From: JACDAE01 sp963717195
GTDB lineage: Bacteria > Chloroflexota > Ktedonobacteria > Ktedonobacterales > Ktedonobacteraceae
Length of the DNA stretch: 64,000 nucleotides
NCBI GenBank assembly: GCA_963717195.1
Contig: CAVQVR010000010.1
Location: 1-64,000 of the forward strand
Reading direction: 5' to 3'
Below the pieces are notes generated by a model. It saw only the letters and a list, made by a program, of their open reading frames with translations. It was not told where the DNA came from and did not search any database. Position numbers and translations under genes: made by a program. Of the stretch, positions 34,435 through 42,717 are shown piece by piece (positions within the stretch are counted from its first letter, which is position 1; every line of letters starts with the position of its first letter).

Positions 34435-35350
34435 ATCATTTTGGCTATCCGGTTTAGTGCGTGGAATTATAGTTAGTCTCCTGCAACATCCGTTACGAAT
34501 TTCGTAACATGCGCCTGTTTTGCGCGATTTACACGAACGCGACAAACATCTGTAGCATAACGCCCTGGACGGCCTGGCCCTGTAGGCGTACGCGCCACCT
34601 GTCCACATCCACAGGCACACATTTGTATGCGTATGGCCTGACGCCTGGTCCCTAATGCTTGCAGAACTTGACGCCCGATCCACTCTGCATAAACAGGCGG
34701 TATAGCATTCGCCAATTCCTTATCTGTCATTTTCCAATCAATCCCCATTGCTTCCATTGCCCCTGATATCCCACCAAACTTGCCAGCAATAGACCAATAC
34801 TCCCCATATTGTGGTATCTTGCTTGTTTTTGCCGCCCGAAGGACATGTCGAGGATGACCAGGCGCAATAAGTGGAATATTGCTTTCAAAAAACCGATGAC
34901 GATAGGTTCTCAGTCCAAACATCTCGCCACATAATCGAATAGGGTGATGCATATATCGTCTCGCGCCTGGCACATTCTCAATCACATAGGGCTTACCCGA
35001 TGCTTGTAGGCGATCACGAAAAACAGCAATGAGCTGCTGATACTTTTCCTTTGTGCCTGGTCGACATGCTGAGATATTCGAGTATCCTTGACACGGTGGT
35101 GAAACATGATACACATCATACTCATCCAGTGGAAAGGTCAATGCATCCGCCTGATAAAAGGTAAATGGATAGTTTGGCTGTGGCTCAATATCAACGCCTG
35201 TGACATCAAAACCCGCACGCATAAAACCTACCGACATCCCACCAGCTTTACAGCACAGGTCTAGTAAACGAGGTTTTTGTATCATCAGTTACCGCTCACT
35301 TCCTTCAATTCCACGCAATTCCACGCACTAAACCGGATAGCCATCATTTT
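34435..35350. mobile_element. Transposon-like unit carrying only a DNA methyltransferase gene
   Basis: Perfect 26-bp inverted repeats at 34443-34468 and 35317-35342 (outer ends GGCTATCCGGTTTAGTGCG) enclose just the C5 methyltransferase gene. They are flanked by an exact 8-bp direct repeat ATCATTTT at 34435-34442 and 35343-35350, the expected target duplication. No transposase is inside, so it must be moved in trans. Confidence 0.85.
34473..35285 (-). CDS. C5-type DNA (cytosine) methyltransferase, orphan
   Basis: 270 residues. AdoMet-binding start LLDLCCKAGGMSVGFMRAGF with VDIEPQPN, catalytic PCQGYS (Cys65), ENVPGA, and RYRHRFFES-like motif. It is shorter than classical enzymes such as HhaI, as many phage versions are. 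The C-terminal 45 residues form a Cys-rich basic tail (MCACGCGQVARTPTGPGR). No restriction partner is present. The gene fills almost the entire inverted-repeat unit 34443-35342. Confidence 0.85.
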   Translation of the reverse strand: MIQKPRLLDLCCKAGGMSVGFMRAGFDVTGVDIEPQPNYPFTFYQADALTFPLDEYDVYHVSPPCQGYSNISACRPGTKEKYQQLIAVFRDRLQASGKPYVIENVPGARRYMHHPIRLCGEMFGLRTYRHRFFESNIPLIAPGHPRHVLRAAKTSKIPQYGEYWSIAGKFGGISGAMEAMGIDWKMTDKELANAIPPVYAEWIGRQVLQALGTRRQAIRIQMCACGCGQVARTPTGPGRPGRYATDVCRVRVNRAKQAHVTKFVTDVAGD

Positions 35351-35677
35351 TCGTTCCTTTCTTTCTGGTACAGGGAGCAATTCCCCGCACAATGTTTTTA
35401 CTTGTGTGATTTATCCTTATTAGGGTCAAGTAAAGACCCCTACGGGGTTGCGCACGCGACGGGGACCCCTGCCCCGCGCCGCGCTTGTGGCCGCTACGCG
35501 CCAGGAAAGGGCAACAGGCCAATGATCGCGAGCAGCGTACCACCCACACCCAACCACCGGGTACGGGCGAGAGATGGGGGGTCAACACGTGCGCCAAAGG
35601 ACCCAAGCCGGCCCCATGCGCACGCAAGATCCCCGCCCCAGGTTGCGCAGTGCACCAACGCGACCGACCCCGGCCAG
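35351..35677. other. GC-rich non-coding stretch in the element
   Basis: About 330 bp, markedly richer in G+C than its surroundings (around 35450-35660), with no gene on the minus strand where all neighbours lie. It interrupts an otherwise gene-packed operon and could hold a replication origin or a structured leader. No specific site is proven. Confidence 0.35.
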
Positions 35678-35956
35678 CTACTCATTAATCACCGTCAAAT
35701 GCTCCAGCGCCCAGGCCAGCTGGAAGCAGCATGGATGGAAGCCCGGAGCCTCGACCACAACATGCAACCCATACACCAGATCATCCCCCAACGCCGTGAC
35801 CGTTGCTTGCACTGGATAAGGACAATACAGCATTCCCGGCACTGGCCCTTGATCATTGCACAACGGAAGAGACACAAGCCGACCAAGCAGGTGCATCCGA
35901 ACAAAATCTACCAATTGTTCTTGACTCATCTCATCAACACCTTGATACCCAATCAC
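35678..35956 (-). CDS. Hypothetical protein
   Basis: 92 residues from GTG 35956, which has AAAGGAGGAAACGG at ideal spacing. Mixed alpha-beta; no domain recognised. Confidence 0.55.
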   Translation of the reverse strand: MIGYQGVDEMSQEQLVDFVRMHLLGRLVSLPLCNDQGPVPGMLYCPYPVQATVTALGDDLVYGLHVVVEAPGFHPCCFQLAWALEHLTVINE

Positions 35957-36066
35957 CCGTTTCCTCCTTTCTGCTTCTCTACAGAAGCTCCTTTTACTCC
36001 AAAAAAACCAAAATCATCGATAAGCATTTCTAATAGCACCACAGGCCCATTTGCTAGGTAACGCCG

Positions 36067-36276
36067 TCAGGAATAGCCTATAGACACACTGAGAGCCAAA
36101 TTCGAGTCAAGCAAACGCCCAAAGGTGCAATCATACGCCTCTCTCTCACAAAGCCCTTTCTCATCAATGGCCCTTGAAGCCGCCTGTAGAGCCAGTTTAC
36201 GAGACACACTACCAGGACACACTACCAGGACACATAAGTCAAAGGTTATCGATTGAAAGAGCATATTTTGCATCAT
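36067..36276 (-). CDS. Hypothetical protein
   Basis: 69 residues; starts at ATGATG overlapping the stop of the 36273 gene (AAATGATG). No domain recognised. Start coupling is the main support. Confidence 0.45.
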   Translation of the reverse strand: MMQNMLFQSITFDLCVLVVCPGSVSRKLALQAASRAIDEKGLCEREAYDCTFGRLLDSNLALSVSIGYS

Positions 36277-36890
36277 TTCACCAGTTGTTCAGCCAAGAGT
36301 GCAAGCACCACGCGACAATGACATGCCTCATCATTCCCCCGACAGCCACATAGCAGGCACAAATTCAGGCCCTTACGGAGCAGATCCACAGCACCAGCAA
36401 TACCTTTGTCAGGTGAGACTAACTCCACTGAGAGATCCGGATATTTGTAGTTTTTGTTCGAGAGGCCCCGTTCATGGGTATAGCGTGGACTCCACCGGGC
36501 TACCAATCGGTTATAATTGCACCAGGGGAACCAGCGCGACCGGGCCGCATAGCGAATATCAACAAGCAGCATCGAGGAGTCTTCCATGAGTTGCTCAATC
36601 ATGCTTTCCGCAGAAAGAGCAGCCGCCCCTATCAGGTACACTTGACCAGGCGCATCACTCACCACGCCCTCGATACGCGTTCCACTGGCAAGCGCCTGCC
36701 AACGCCATAAGGCAATGAGCGGCCAGTATCGACTTTCATCCTCAGAGAGCAAACACCAGCCCGATTCCCGATGGACCAGACACACGGCATAGCGCTGCCC
36801 CCCATCAACGAGATCACACTGCGCCCCCTCAAAAAAGCCGAAGGAGACCCCAGGACGAGGCACCACCAGAGGCACACGGTCATTACTCAT
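36273..36890 (-). CDS. DUF488-like protein
   Basis: 205 residues. The C-terminal LLCGCRGNDEACHCRVVLALL has the Cys/His cluster of DUF488 proteins (often CxC...CHR), and residues about 110-180 fit the preceding part of that domain. The N-terminal 100 residues are unassigned. Function of DUF488 is unknown; it recurs in phage-like regions. The start overlaps the D12 methylase stop by 4 bp. Confidence 0.55.
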   Translation of the reverse strand: MSNDRVPLVVPRPGVSFGFFEGAQCDLVDGGQRYAVCLVHRESGWCLLSEDESRYWPLIALWRWQALASGTRIEGVVSDAPGQVYLIGAAALSAESMIEQLMEDSSMLLVDIRYAARSRWFPWCNYNRLVARWSPRYTHERGLSNKNYKYPDLSVELVSPDKGIAGAVDLLRKGLNLCLLCGCRGNDEACHCRVVLALLAEQLVK

Positions 36891-37780
36891 AGCTCACCCC
36901 ACAGATCCAGATTGACCGCACGCAGACCCACCGACTCCGGATAATTCATAAGAAGTACCTCATGCCCTTTATCGCGACGGGCATGTGTCAATTGCGCATG
37001 TTTGACTGTTTCCCAGGTAAACCGCCGCCAGCGATCCGGAGGGTACCATTCCTCTAATTGAGGATGGACATAGTAGGAGAGCGCAACTTTCGCCTCCGTC
37101 TGGTTGAGCAGCACCGCCAACCGTTCATGACTCTCCCAGGTGAAACGCGCCGCCCCAGTTTCATCGCGGTAATACTGCTCACAATCAATGTAAGGCGGAT
37201 CGACATAGAACAGCGTACGAGATCCCTGATACTGTTCAATCACCGCCGCGAAGTTTCGACAATCCAGCTGCACATAGCGAAACCGCTCCGAGACCGCCCG
37301 AAACAGCGAGAGCGCATTGTGATAAGACCGAGCCTTCGACTGTCTGAGTCCGCTACTACTCCAGCCATTCGCCACAGGCCCAACACAGGACGAGAAGCTA
37401 CTCCGCAAGACATAGAACCAGCGCACCGCACGCTCCAGAGAGTCAAGCTCCGAGCCATCGTAGAGACTGGCATGATAGTGATAAAACAACGCTCGACTAT
37501 AGGGAAGGGAGCGCAACCGTTCCTCCAGTGCATCTGGCATATCCCGCACCCACATCCAGAAGTTGACCAGATCCCGGTTCGCATCGTTATACACCTCAAT
37601 ATGCGACCCCTCCAGTTTTGCCGCCAGGACGTGCGCAGCGCCCCCCATCGGTTCACAATACACGTCGTAGTCTTCAGCAGGAGGAAACACGGCCAGGACC
37701 TGCGGCACACTGTAATACTTGCCCCCAATCCAGAGCAGAGGAGAACGCCGACCTCCTCGACGACCTATAGCCACGACCAT
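36887..37780 (-). CDS. D12-class DNA adenine methyltransferase (Dam-like)
   Basis: 297 residues. PLLWIGGKYYSV near residue 14-25, YCEPMGGAAHVL (AdoMet site, motif I) and catalytic DPPY at 194-197. It methylates adenine N6 in a short site, as in the Dam/T4 family. It is an orphan enzyme within the element and would protect its DNA or affect replication timing. ATG 37780 follows AGGAGGTACTA. Confidence 0.88.
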   Translation of the reverse strand: MVVAIGRRGGRRSPLLWIGGKYYSVPQVLAVFPPAEDYDVYCEPMGGAAHVLAAKLEGSHIEVYNDANRDLVNFWMWVRDMPDALEERLRSLPYSRALFYHYHASLYDGSELDSLERAVRWFYVLRSSFSSCVGPVANGWSSSGLRQSKARSYHNALSLFRAVSERFRYVQLDCRNFAAVIEQYQGSRTLFYVDPPYIDCEQYYRDETGAARFTWESHERLAVLLNQTEAKVALSYYVHPQLEEWYPPDRWRRFTWETVKHAQLTHARRDKGHEVLLMNYPESVGLRAVNLDLWGEL

Positions 37781-37860
37781 TAGTACCTCCTACTTGTCAG
37801 TACAAGAAAACAACATTCCAGATCCACAGGTTTCAACCATACACATTTCTTCATCATTGC

Positions 37861-38499
37861 CTACGCAACCCGACCAGCACGCCATGTCGCAACAGAGGAC
37901 TCCACCGCATTGATATAGGCCGACTCATCATTGTGATCTGCCGCCGGTGCATAAACCGGGATAATTTGTGCAACCGTTTTCAAGCCTAATTGATCAACAT
38001 ACATGGTCCGAATCAGTTGATACCAATCACGAAATCCATCCTCCCAGGAGGCATACGCCCGGTACCCACCACCACAGGCATAGCCCGACGTACAGCGAAT
38101 ATTGCCCAGGGAGTGATTGACCGCACCCCAGCCATAGAGACCAAAGGTACTTTCATGCTGGAAGAAAGCCAGCGCGTAGGCATCATCAATACCAAATTGC
38201 AAACTATCATCATAGAGCGCCTGCCCCTCGCCTTGTGCTGGAGACCCGTAATAGGTAAGCACCTGATTGACAAAGGCCGCAGAGAGCGACGGAGGCCCCA
38301 TAATCCCGCCTGTAACCACCGGGAACGCAGCCTGCACCGACACCGACGACGAGGCAGAGAACGCTGGAAGCGACCATTTCTCCTGCACAGCCAGAGACAA
38401 GAACGCATCCAGGAGAAATGGAAGACAGACCAGGGGACAGACTCCCAGCAGAAAGATATGCCTCACCCACTGGCCGAGCGTCATCTTTTGCGCATTCAT
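37861..38499 (-). CDS. Membrane-anchored peptidoglycan hydrolase (glucosaminidase-like)
   Basis: 212 residues from ATG 38499 (GGGGAGGCTCTC before it, ATGA overlap with the primase). One N-terminal membrane helix (HIFLLGVCPLVCLPFLLDAF), then a lysozyme-like domain with FFQHESTFG (likely catalytic Glu) and NHSLGNIRC...GYRAYASWEDGFRDWYQLI, typical of beta-N-acetylglucosaminidase domains. It could open the wall for transfer of the element or for lysis. Confidence 0.75.
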   Translation of the reverse strand: MNAQKMTLGQWVRHIFLLGVCPLVCLPFLLDAFLSLAVQEKWSLPAFSASSSVSVQAAFPVVTGGIMGPPSLSAAFVNQVLTYYGSPAQGEGQALYDDSLQFGIDDAYALAFFQHESTFGLYGWGAVNHSLGNIRCTSGYACGGGYRAYASWEDGFRDWYQLIRTMYVDQLGLKTVAQIIPVYAPAADHNDESAYINAVESSVATWRAGRVA

Positions 38500-39491
38500 G
38501 AGAGCCTCCCCGCCTGTAACCAGGACCATGCCTCTTGTGGCAAGAGATGATAATAGAGACAGAAGAAGTCAAAGAGATCCCCAGCACGCCCCCAGGTATA
38601 ACAATACCAATGAGGATTAGCACCACCAAAGACCTGAAAACTTGGACGCAGATCCCCATGTGCATGATGTTCTTTAAAAGGACAGGAGCCAACTCCCCGA
38701 TAATCGAGAGACACAGAGCGACCAATCACCTGTACAATGTCTTGAGACTGACACCATGCACGAATAGCACCACGCCCGGACCACCCGCTAGCAGAGCCAG
38801 GAACAACCAGGGGAGAAGAGGCAAGAACCGGCTCCGCGAGGGAAGGCACTCCACCCCCGAAATCTTTCGCCTCATACCCCATCTCAACCGATACGGGAAC
38901 CTGCACACGCTGGACAGAGGAGACCACCCAGGCGAGGCATTCAGCAACACTATTTCCCACTGGCACCAGTTGCCCATCTGAAGAGGAAACCAGGAAGGGA
39001 TACCATCCGCCTGTTTGCCGATGGATTCCCAGGGGAAGACGAATGAGCGACCCCGGCCCGGTGGAAAGCCTATCTTGTTTTGGGTACAGTTCAACACCCA
39101 GCTGCACCGCATAGGGAAGCAGCCACGCCCGCACAAGAGACGCGGGAACCGGCTCCATAAAGAAGATCCAGAGATGGACACCGCGCCGACTGGCCTCCAG
39201 CAACGACCAGATCCCCAGGAGCGCCAATTGCCCCGCGAGATGGACGAGCGCTAGCAGCCCATCAGGAGTATCCGCATCCAGAACCGCATAGGTACAGGTA
39301 TGCACACCATCCAGAACATAGGCCCCAAGCGTGTAGCGCCCCAGGAGATGATCCACCAGCCGGGAAGGATGCAGGGATTCATGCGCACACCAGTAAGAAC
39401 CATCTCCCTGTTGCACCGCATACGTATCCCAGGAATGGACAAAGAGACTCCCATAAGCATCCACAAGAGTTGCAGAGAGTGCGAGCATCAT
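38496..39491 (-). CDS. Archaeo-eukaryotic type primase with C-terminal CHC2-like zinc finger
   Basis: 331 residues from ATG 39491 (GAAGGAGATGAA before it). The N-terminal half has CTYAVLDADTPDG (metal-binding DxD) and RRGVHLWIFF (catalytic His), as in AEP primases. The C-terminus has VGSCPFKEHHAHGDLRPSF and HWYCYTWGRAGDLFDFF, the CHC2 zinc domain of DnaG-type primases. It likely makes primers for the complementary strand of the element. The mix of an AEP catalytic domain and CHC2 is notable. Confidence 0.75.
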   Translation of the reverse strand: MMLALSATLVDAYGSLFVHSWDTYAVQQGDGSYWCAHESLHPSRLVDHLLGRYTLGAYVLDGVHTCTYAVLDADTPDGLLALVHLAGQLALLGIWSLLEASRRGVHLWIFFMEPVPASLVRAWLLPYAVQLGVELYPKQDRLSTGPGSLIRLPLGIHRQTGGWYPFLVSSSDGQLVPVGNSVAECLAWVVSSVQRVQVPVSVEMGYEAKDFGGGVPSLAEPVLASSPLVVPGSASGWSGRGAIRAWCQSQDIVQVIGRSVSLDYRGVGSCPFKEHHAHGDLRPSFQVFGGANPHWYCYTWGRAGDLFDFFCLYYHLLPQEAWSWLQAGRLS

Positions 39492-39568
39492 TTCATCTCC
39501 TTCAATCAGGAAAGAGGGTAAACGTCCTCGCACCATTGGACAGGCCGCTCACCCACTACCAGGACAAC

Positions 39569-40270
39569 CTAACGAATCGGTGCATACGGTGGTGCAGAAG
39601 GATAACTTGATTGAGGTTGAGCAATCGTATTAGACCCCGGCGAGGTATAATTCATTGTCTGTTGCGGATAACCTGCGTTATAGGCAGCCGGAGGCGTATA
39701 TGGAGGAATTGTAGGACGAACCGGATTTGCCGTTGTCTGGAAGTTGTTCAGGTTTACTGGTGCCGGTTGCTGACGAACGGGAGCAGCAGGCGCTTCCTGC
39801 CCATACTTTTCCCGGTCCAGACTGACTTCCAGATTCCCCAGCCCAATCGTGAACAAAGGCGTTATTGGCAAGATGATATAACACAGAGCAGACACAAACG
39901 AATGCAGCCCACCATGCAGTAACGGGAGCCAGGTCACATGCTGAATACCAATTGCCGCATAGGTAAAACAACACCCAATCTCGACCACTTCATAGAGCAC
40001 CGCAACGGCCAGCACCATCCCTAAGCGTTGCTTATGCTGTATACGATGGGCTACACTCCGACTAATGACAAAGCCCAACGCAATAAACACTAAGGCGAGC
40101 AGGATCGAGACCACCCATTGCAGATTATCCATCCAGTTCATTCCAGAGAGAAACCACCAGACGGTATGGGCACTTGCCAGAGAGCAAATGACCGAGGCAA
40201 ACACGACCACCACACCCTCCGCACGCCGCGACCAATGCCGATGTACCTGCATCTGTTGTTGCATTGACAT
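39569..40270 (-). CDS. Multi-pass membrane protein with proline-rich tail
   Basis: 233 residues from ATG 40270. About four to five hydrophobic helices (for example VVVFASVICSLASAHTVWWF and WVVSILLALVFIALGFVI), then a long hydrophilic Pro/Gln/Asn-rich tail (about 155-233). The plan resembles membrane proteins of actinobacterial plasmid-transfer (Spd) operons, but no family is recognised. Confidence 0.6.
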   Translation of the reverse strand: MSMQQQMQVHRHWSRRAEGVVVVFASVICSLASAHTVWWFLSGMNWMDNLQWVVSILLALVFIALGFVISRSVAHRIQHKQRLGMVLAVAVLYEVVEIGCCFTYAAIGIQHVTWLPLLHGGLHSFVSALCYIILPITPLFTIGLGNLEVSLDREKYGQEAPAAPVRQQPAPVNLNNFQTTANPVRPTIPPYTPPAAYNAGYPQQTMNYTSPGSNTIAQPQSSYPSAPPYAPIR

Positions 40271-40337
40271 ACTTTTCCTTCTTTCCTTGCCCGGCCACTC
40301 ACACGAGAGAGGACCGGGCAACACTTGTCAAACGACA

Positions 40338-40668
40338 CTACATTGAAATGACAGGGAAGGTCACAAAGCCTTTTGCACGTGGTTTCCCAAGCACAAAACT
40401 CACCTGTTGCCCCTCCAATTGCTTGGCGGCTGCCTGAATTTGTGCGGCCAGCGCATCACGATCCGCCTCCGGAGCCTTCTGTTTGCGTGCCTCACGCATG
40501 TTCTCCAGACCAAAGCCCTCATTAAATGAGCACTGGTGCGTTTCACTCTGTATCCATATCTGTGACTGTCGCCTGAAGAATATAGCCAGGGTCAGGTACC
40601 CCTGTTTTCGGATCAAATGCCTGGAACTTTTTGACTTCAACTTTGTTCACTAATGCGTTCATTCTCAT
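40338..40668 (-). pseudogene. Hypothetical element protein split by a frame change
   Basis: From ATG 40668 (AAGAGGTGTTTC before it) the frame reads MRMNALVNKVEVKKF...ATVTDMDTE and then stops. A second frame continues smoothly from about 40555 with ETHQCSFNEGFGLENMREAR to 40338. About 109 residues once joined. Either one extra base near 40551-40558 or a programmed shift. No family recognised. Confidence 0.55.
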
Positions 40669-40746
40669 GAAACACCTCTTTCTTTTTGCTTGTTCGTTCC
40701 TACTACTCAACAATCATTTTCGATAGCCTGACCATTCACAAGGACA

Positions 40747-41208
40747 TCAGCACTCCAGATCTTCAGCATAGACCCCATCCCAGGCATCCAGTGCCATATC
40801 CTCTTCTGCTTCTCTGATGAGATGCCCCAGGTCACTCCACTGTTGCATCTCTTCTGCTCCCTGTGGCAAGGCGTCCAGAGACACCTGTTCGTACGAGCGC
40901 GACCGCCTCCAGGGGTCTGCCCGAAACACCGAGCAGCCACGCCGCCGCGCCGCATACATTGCCAGGACTGAGAGACGAAGCAGATCCCGACCATAGAGAC
41001 CGGGCATCCGCTCCAGAATACGGAAGGCGGAGAGCATTCCCTCTTGAAAGAGATCCTGATACAACTCTTCCACATCCCCAACTTGCCCCAGCGCCGATGA
41101 TGCCAGCCGCAGCGCGTGATAGCGGAGCAAGTATTGAAATCGAACGTTCGCTAACCGAGCCTCAATCGATGGCCCTTCAGTAAAGAAGTGCAAACTGTAC
41201 ATAGACAT
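40747..41208 (-). CDS. Hypothetical helical protein
   Basis: 153 residues, helical, with ANVRFQYLLRYHALRLA and DVEELYQDLFQEGMLSAFRIL, a pattern slightly like sigma region 2 but too weak to assign. Acidic C-terminus. ATG 41208 follows AAAGAGGTGCTCAC. Confidence 0.55.
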   Translation of the reverse strand: MSMYSLHFFTEGPSIEARLANVRFQYLLRYHALRLASSALGQVGDVEELYQDLFQEGMLSAFRILERMPGLYGRDLLRLSVLAMYAARRRGCSVFRADPWRRSRSYEQVSLDALPQGAEEMQQWSDLGHLIREAEEDMALDAWDGVYAEDLEC

Positions 41209-41220
41209 GTGAGCACCTCT

Positions 41221-41541
41221 TTACCTCACTGGTACCCGTACCTGTCGCTGTAGTGCCGTCATCGTTGTGACACTCATCTGCCGTAGATAGGCCAGATCAC
41301 GCTGGAGATCCGCGTAAAGCATGTTTGCCAGTTGCTCTAATGCCGACTCCACGGTGAACGCCCGAACCCCCGTCGGTTCTGGATGCTGTAACCCGGCTTG
41401 CGAGGTATACCCACCAACCCAGCCCACCACCAGCCCATCGCTTTCTTGCACAACACCAGGGACTTGAGACGCCCATTCCCCAATAAGGGACTGATACCAG
41501 ACCACACGATCCGGATTCTCGACTTGTAGAAGTTCTTGCAT
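41221..41541 (-). CDS. Hypothetical protein
   Basis: 106 residues. GLVVGWVGGYTSQAGLQHPEP then helices (SALEQLANMLYADLQRDLAYL). Ribosome site AAAGGAAAGTGACC. No family recognised. Confidence 0.55.
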   Translation of the reverse strand: MQELLQVENPDRVVWYQSLIGEWASQVPGVVQESDGLVVGWVGGYTSQAGLQHPEPTGVRAFTVESALEQLANMLYADLQRDLAYLRQMSVTTMTALQRQVRVPVR

Positions 41542-41573
41542 ACGGTCACTTTCCTTTCACCTATCTCACACTA

Positions 41574-41653
41574 TCCCTTTTGACAGCGGCATTCTCGTAT
41601 GCCATACTAGCCATGAGAACCTCGCCACACAGCACGAAATCTGTCAAAAGGGA
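41574..41653. repeat. 13-bp inverted repeat around 54 bases
   Basis: TCCCTTTTGACAG (41574-41586) and its inverse (41641-41653). The inner part (41615-41635) is a 21-bp sequence repeated at 42274-42294, upstream of the next gene. Likely a structured leader or regulatory site. Confidence 0.5.
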
Positions 41654-41754
41654 CTCTCACCGCTGACTCCCCAGCGCTATCTGGGAGAGTCAGCATTCTT
41701 CACAACTGCACTCCGAGAAACGCACTCCGAAAACGACAACCAGACCCTACGACG

Positions 41755-42234
41755 TTATCCCTGCCTCTCAGCTAAAAATGCTTGTGTGCGCTCAGGAAGC
41801 AGTAACTGATACTGTTGACACCACTCCACCACCAGACTCGCCGCCGCCTGTCGATACGTCACCGCAACCTGCATCCGGCTCATTGCATCCTGAAACCACG
41901 GCATCACGGCACCCGGCACCTGTTGCTTTCCATCATTGGTCATAAGACAAGCCACCCGATCCCAATTCCTCTCCGCATACCGATACGATAAGACCATCTC
42001 ATCCAAAACACTCACCGCGATATCCCAATACCCCGACCGAAGGCACTTCATTATTTCTTGATATTCATAATGCGCAGTGGACTCATACCAGAACGCGTTA
42101 AATGCCGCTATAGCTATCTCAAAGCCATCTCGTGTCGATGTTTGCCCAACATAGGAGGCCCACATCTGCACACGCTCGGAAGACACTTGCTCCACGATAA
42201 AGGGAAGCCCCTGTTGTTGTGGCACACTTGCCAT
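41755..42234 (-). CDS. Hypothetical protein
   Basis: 159 residues from ATG 42234 (GAAAGAGGTGTCTGT before it). Mainly helical (DGFEIAIAAFNAFWYESTAHYEY). No domain recognised. It lies between the two copies of the 21-bp leader repeat. Confidence 0.55.
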   Translation of the reverse strand: MASVPQQQGLPFIVEQVSSERVQMWASYVGQTSTRDGFEIAIAAFNAFWYESTAHYEYQEIMKCLRSGYWDIAVSVLDEMVLSYRYAERNWDRVACLMTNDGKQQVPGAVMPWFQDAMSRMQVAVTYRQAAASLVVEWCQQYQLLLPERTQAFLAERQG

Positions 42235-42324
42235 ACAGACACCTCTTTCTTTCAAGACGAGACCTCCAGAAAAGAGAACCTCGCCACACAGCACAAACAA
42301 TTTGAAAAACTAAGTTGACGCACT

Positions 42325-42717
42325 TCACATTTCCACTGATTTACGCCCGTCAGGTACAGCGCTATCTGCATCCCTCCGACCAGCAAACCAGACCAATCCA
42401 CGCTTCACACCCCGCACTTCATACGCCCGGTACGCAATAGACCCATCCAGTGCTATCGCCGCCGCATAGGCTACCGTCGAGAGACCATAGCCATGCATCA
42501 GCTGCACGACCGCCGAGAACGCATCCTCCGCTTCCAACTGTCCCGTCCACTCCGGCCAGAGGGAAGGAAACCGACGCCAGAGCGCCACATCAAAGCAGCG
42601 ATGCCTCGGTTGAGCACTGGCATGTGAAACCAACACCCGACGAGGAAGAGAGGAACCATCTCTCCCATGCGTACAGGCATGCCCATACACCGAGCAGGGA
42701 TAACATGCTACTGGCAT
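42325..42717 (-). CDS. Hypothetical Cys/His-rich protein
   Basis: 130 residues. N-terminus MPVACYPCSVYGHACTHG could bind zinc. The rest is alpha-beta with no known fold. Overlaps the Gp37/Gp68 gene end by 10 bp. Confidence 0.5.
   Translation of the reverse strand: MPVACYPCSVYGHACTHGRDGSSLPRRVLVSHASAQPRHRCFDVALWRRFPSLWPEWTGQLEAEDAFSAVVQLMHGYGLSTVAYAAAIALDGSIAYRAYEVRGVKRGLVWFAGRRDADSAVPDGRKSVEM

Noticed and set aside
35286..35677. Plus-strand open frames in the GC-rich stretch
   Set aside because: High G+C creates long frames on several strands at once; Pro/Arg/Thr-rich peptides, no ribosome sites, and the wrong strand for the operon.
40747..41208. Call of sigma factor for the helical protein
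   Set aside because: Only a faint resemblance to region 2; no region 4 HTH is present.
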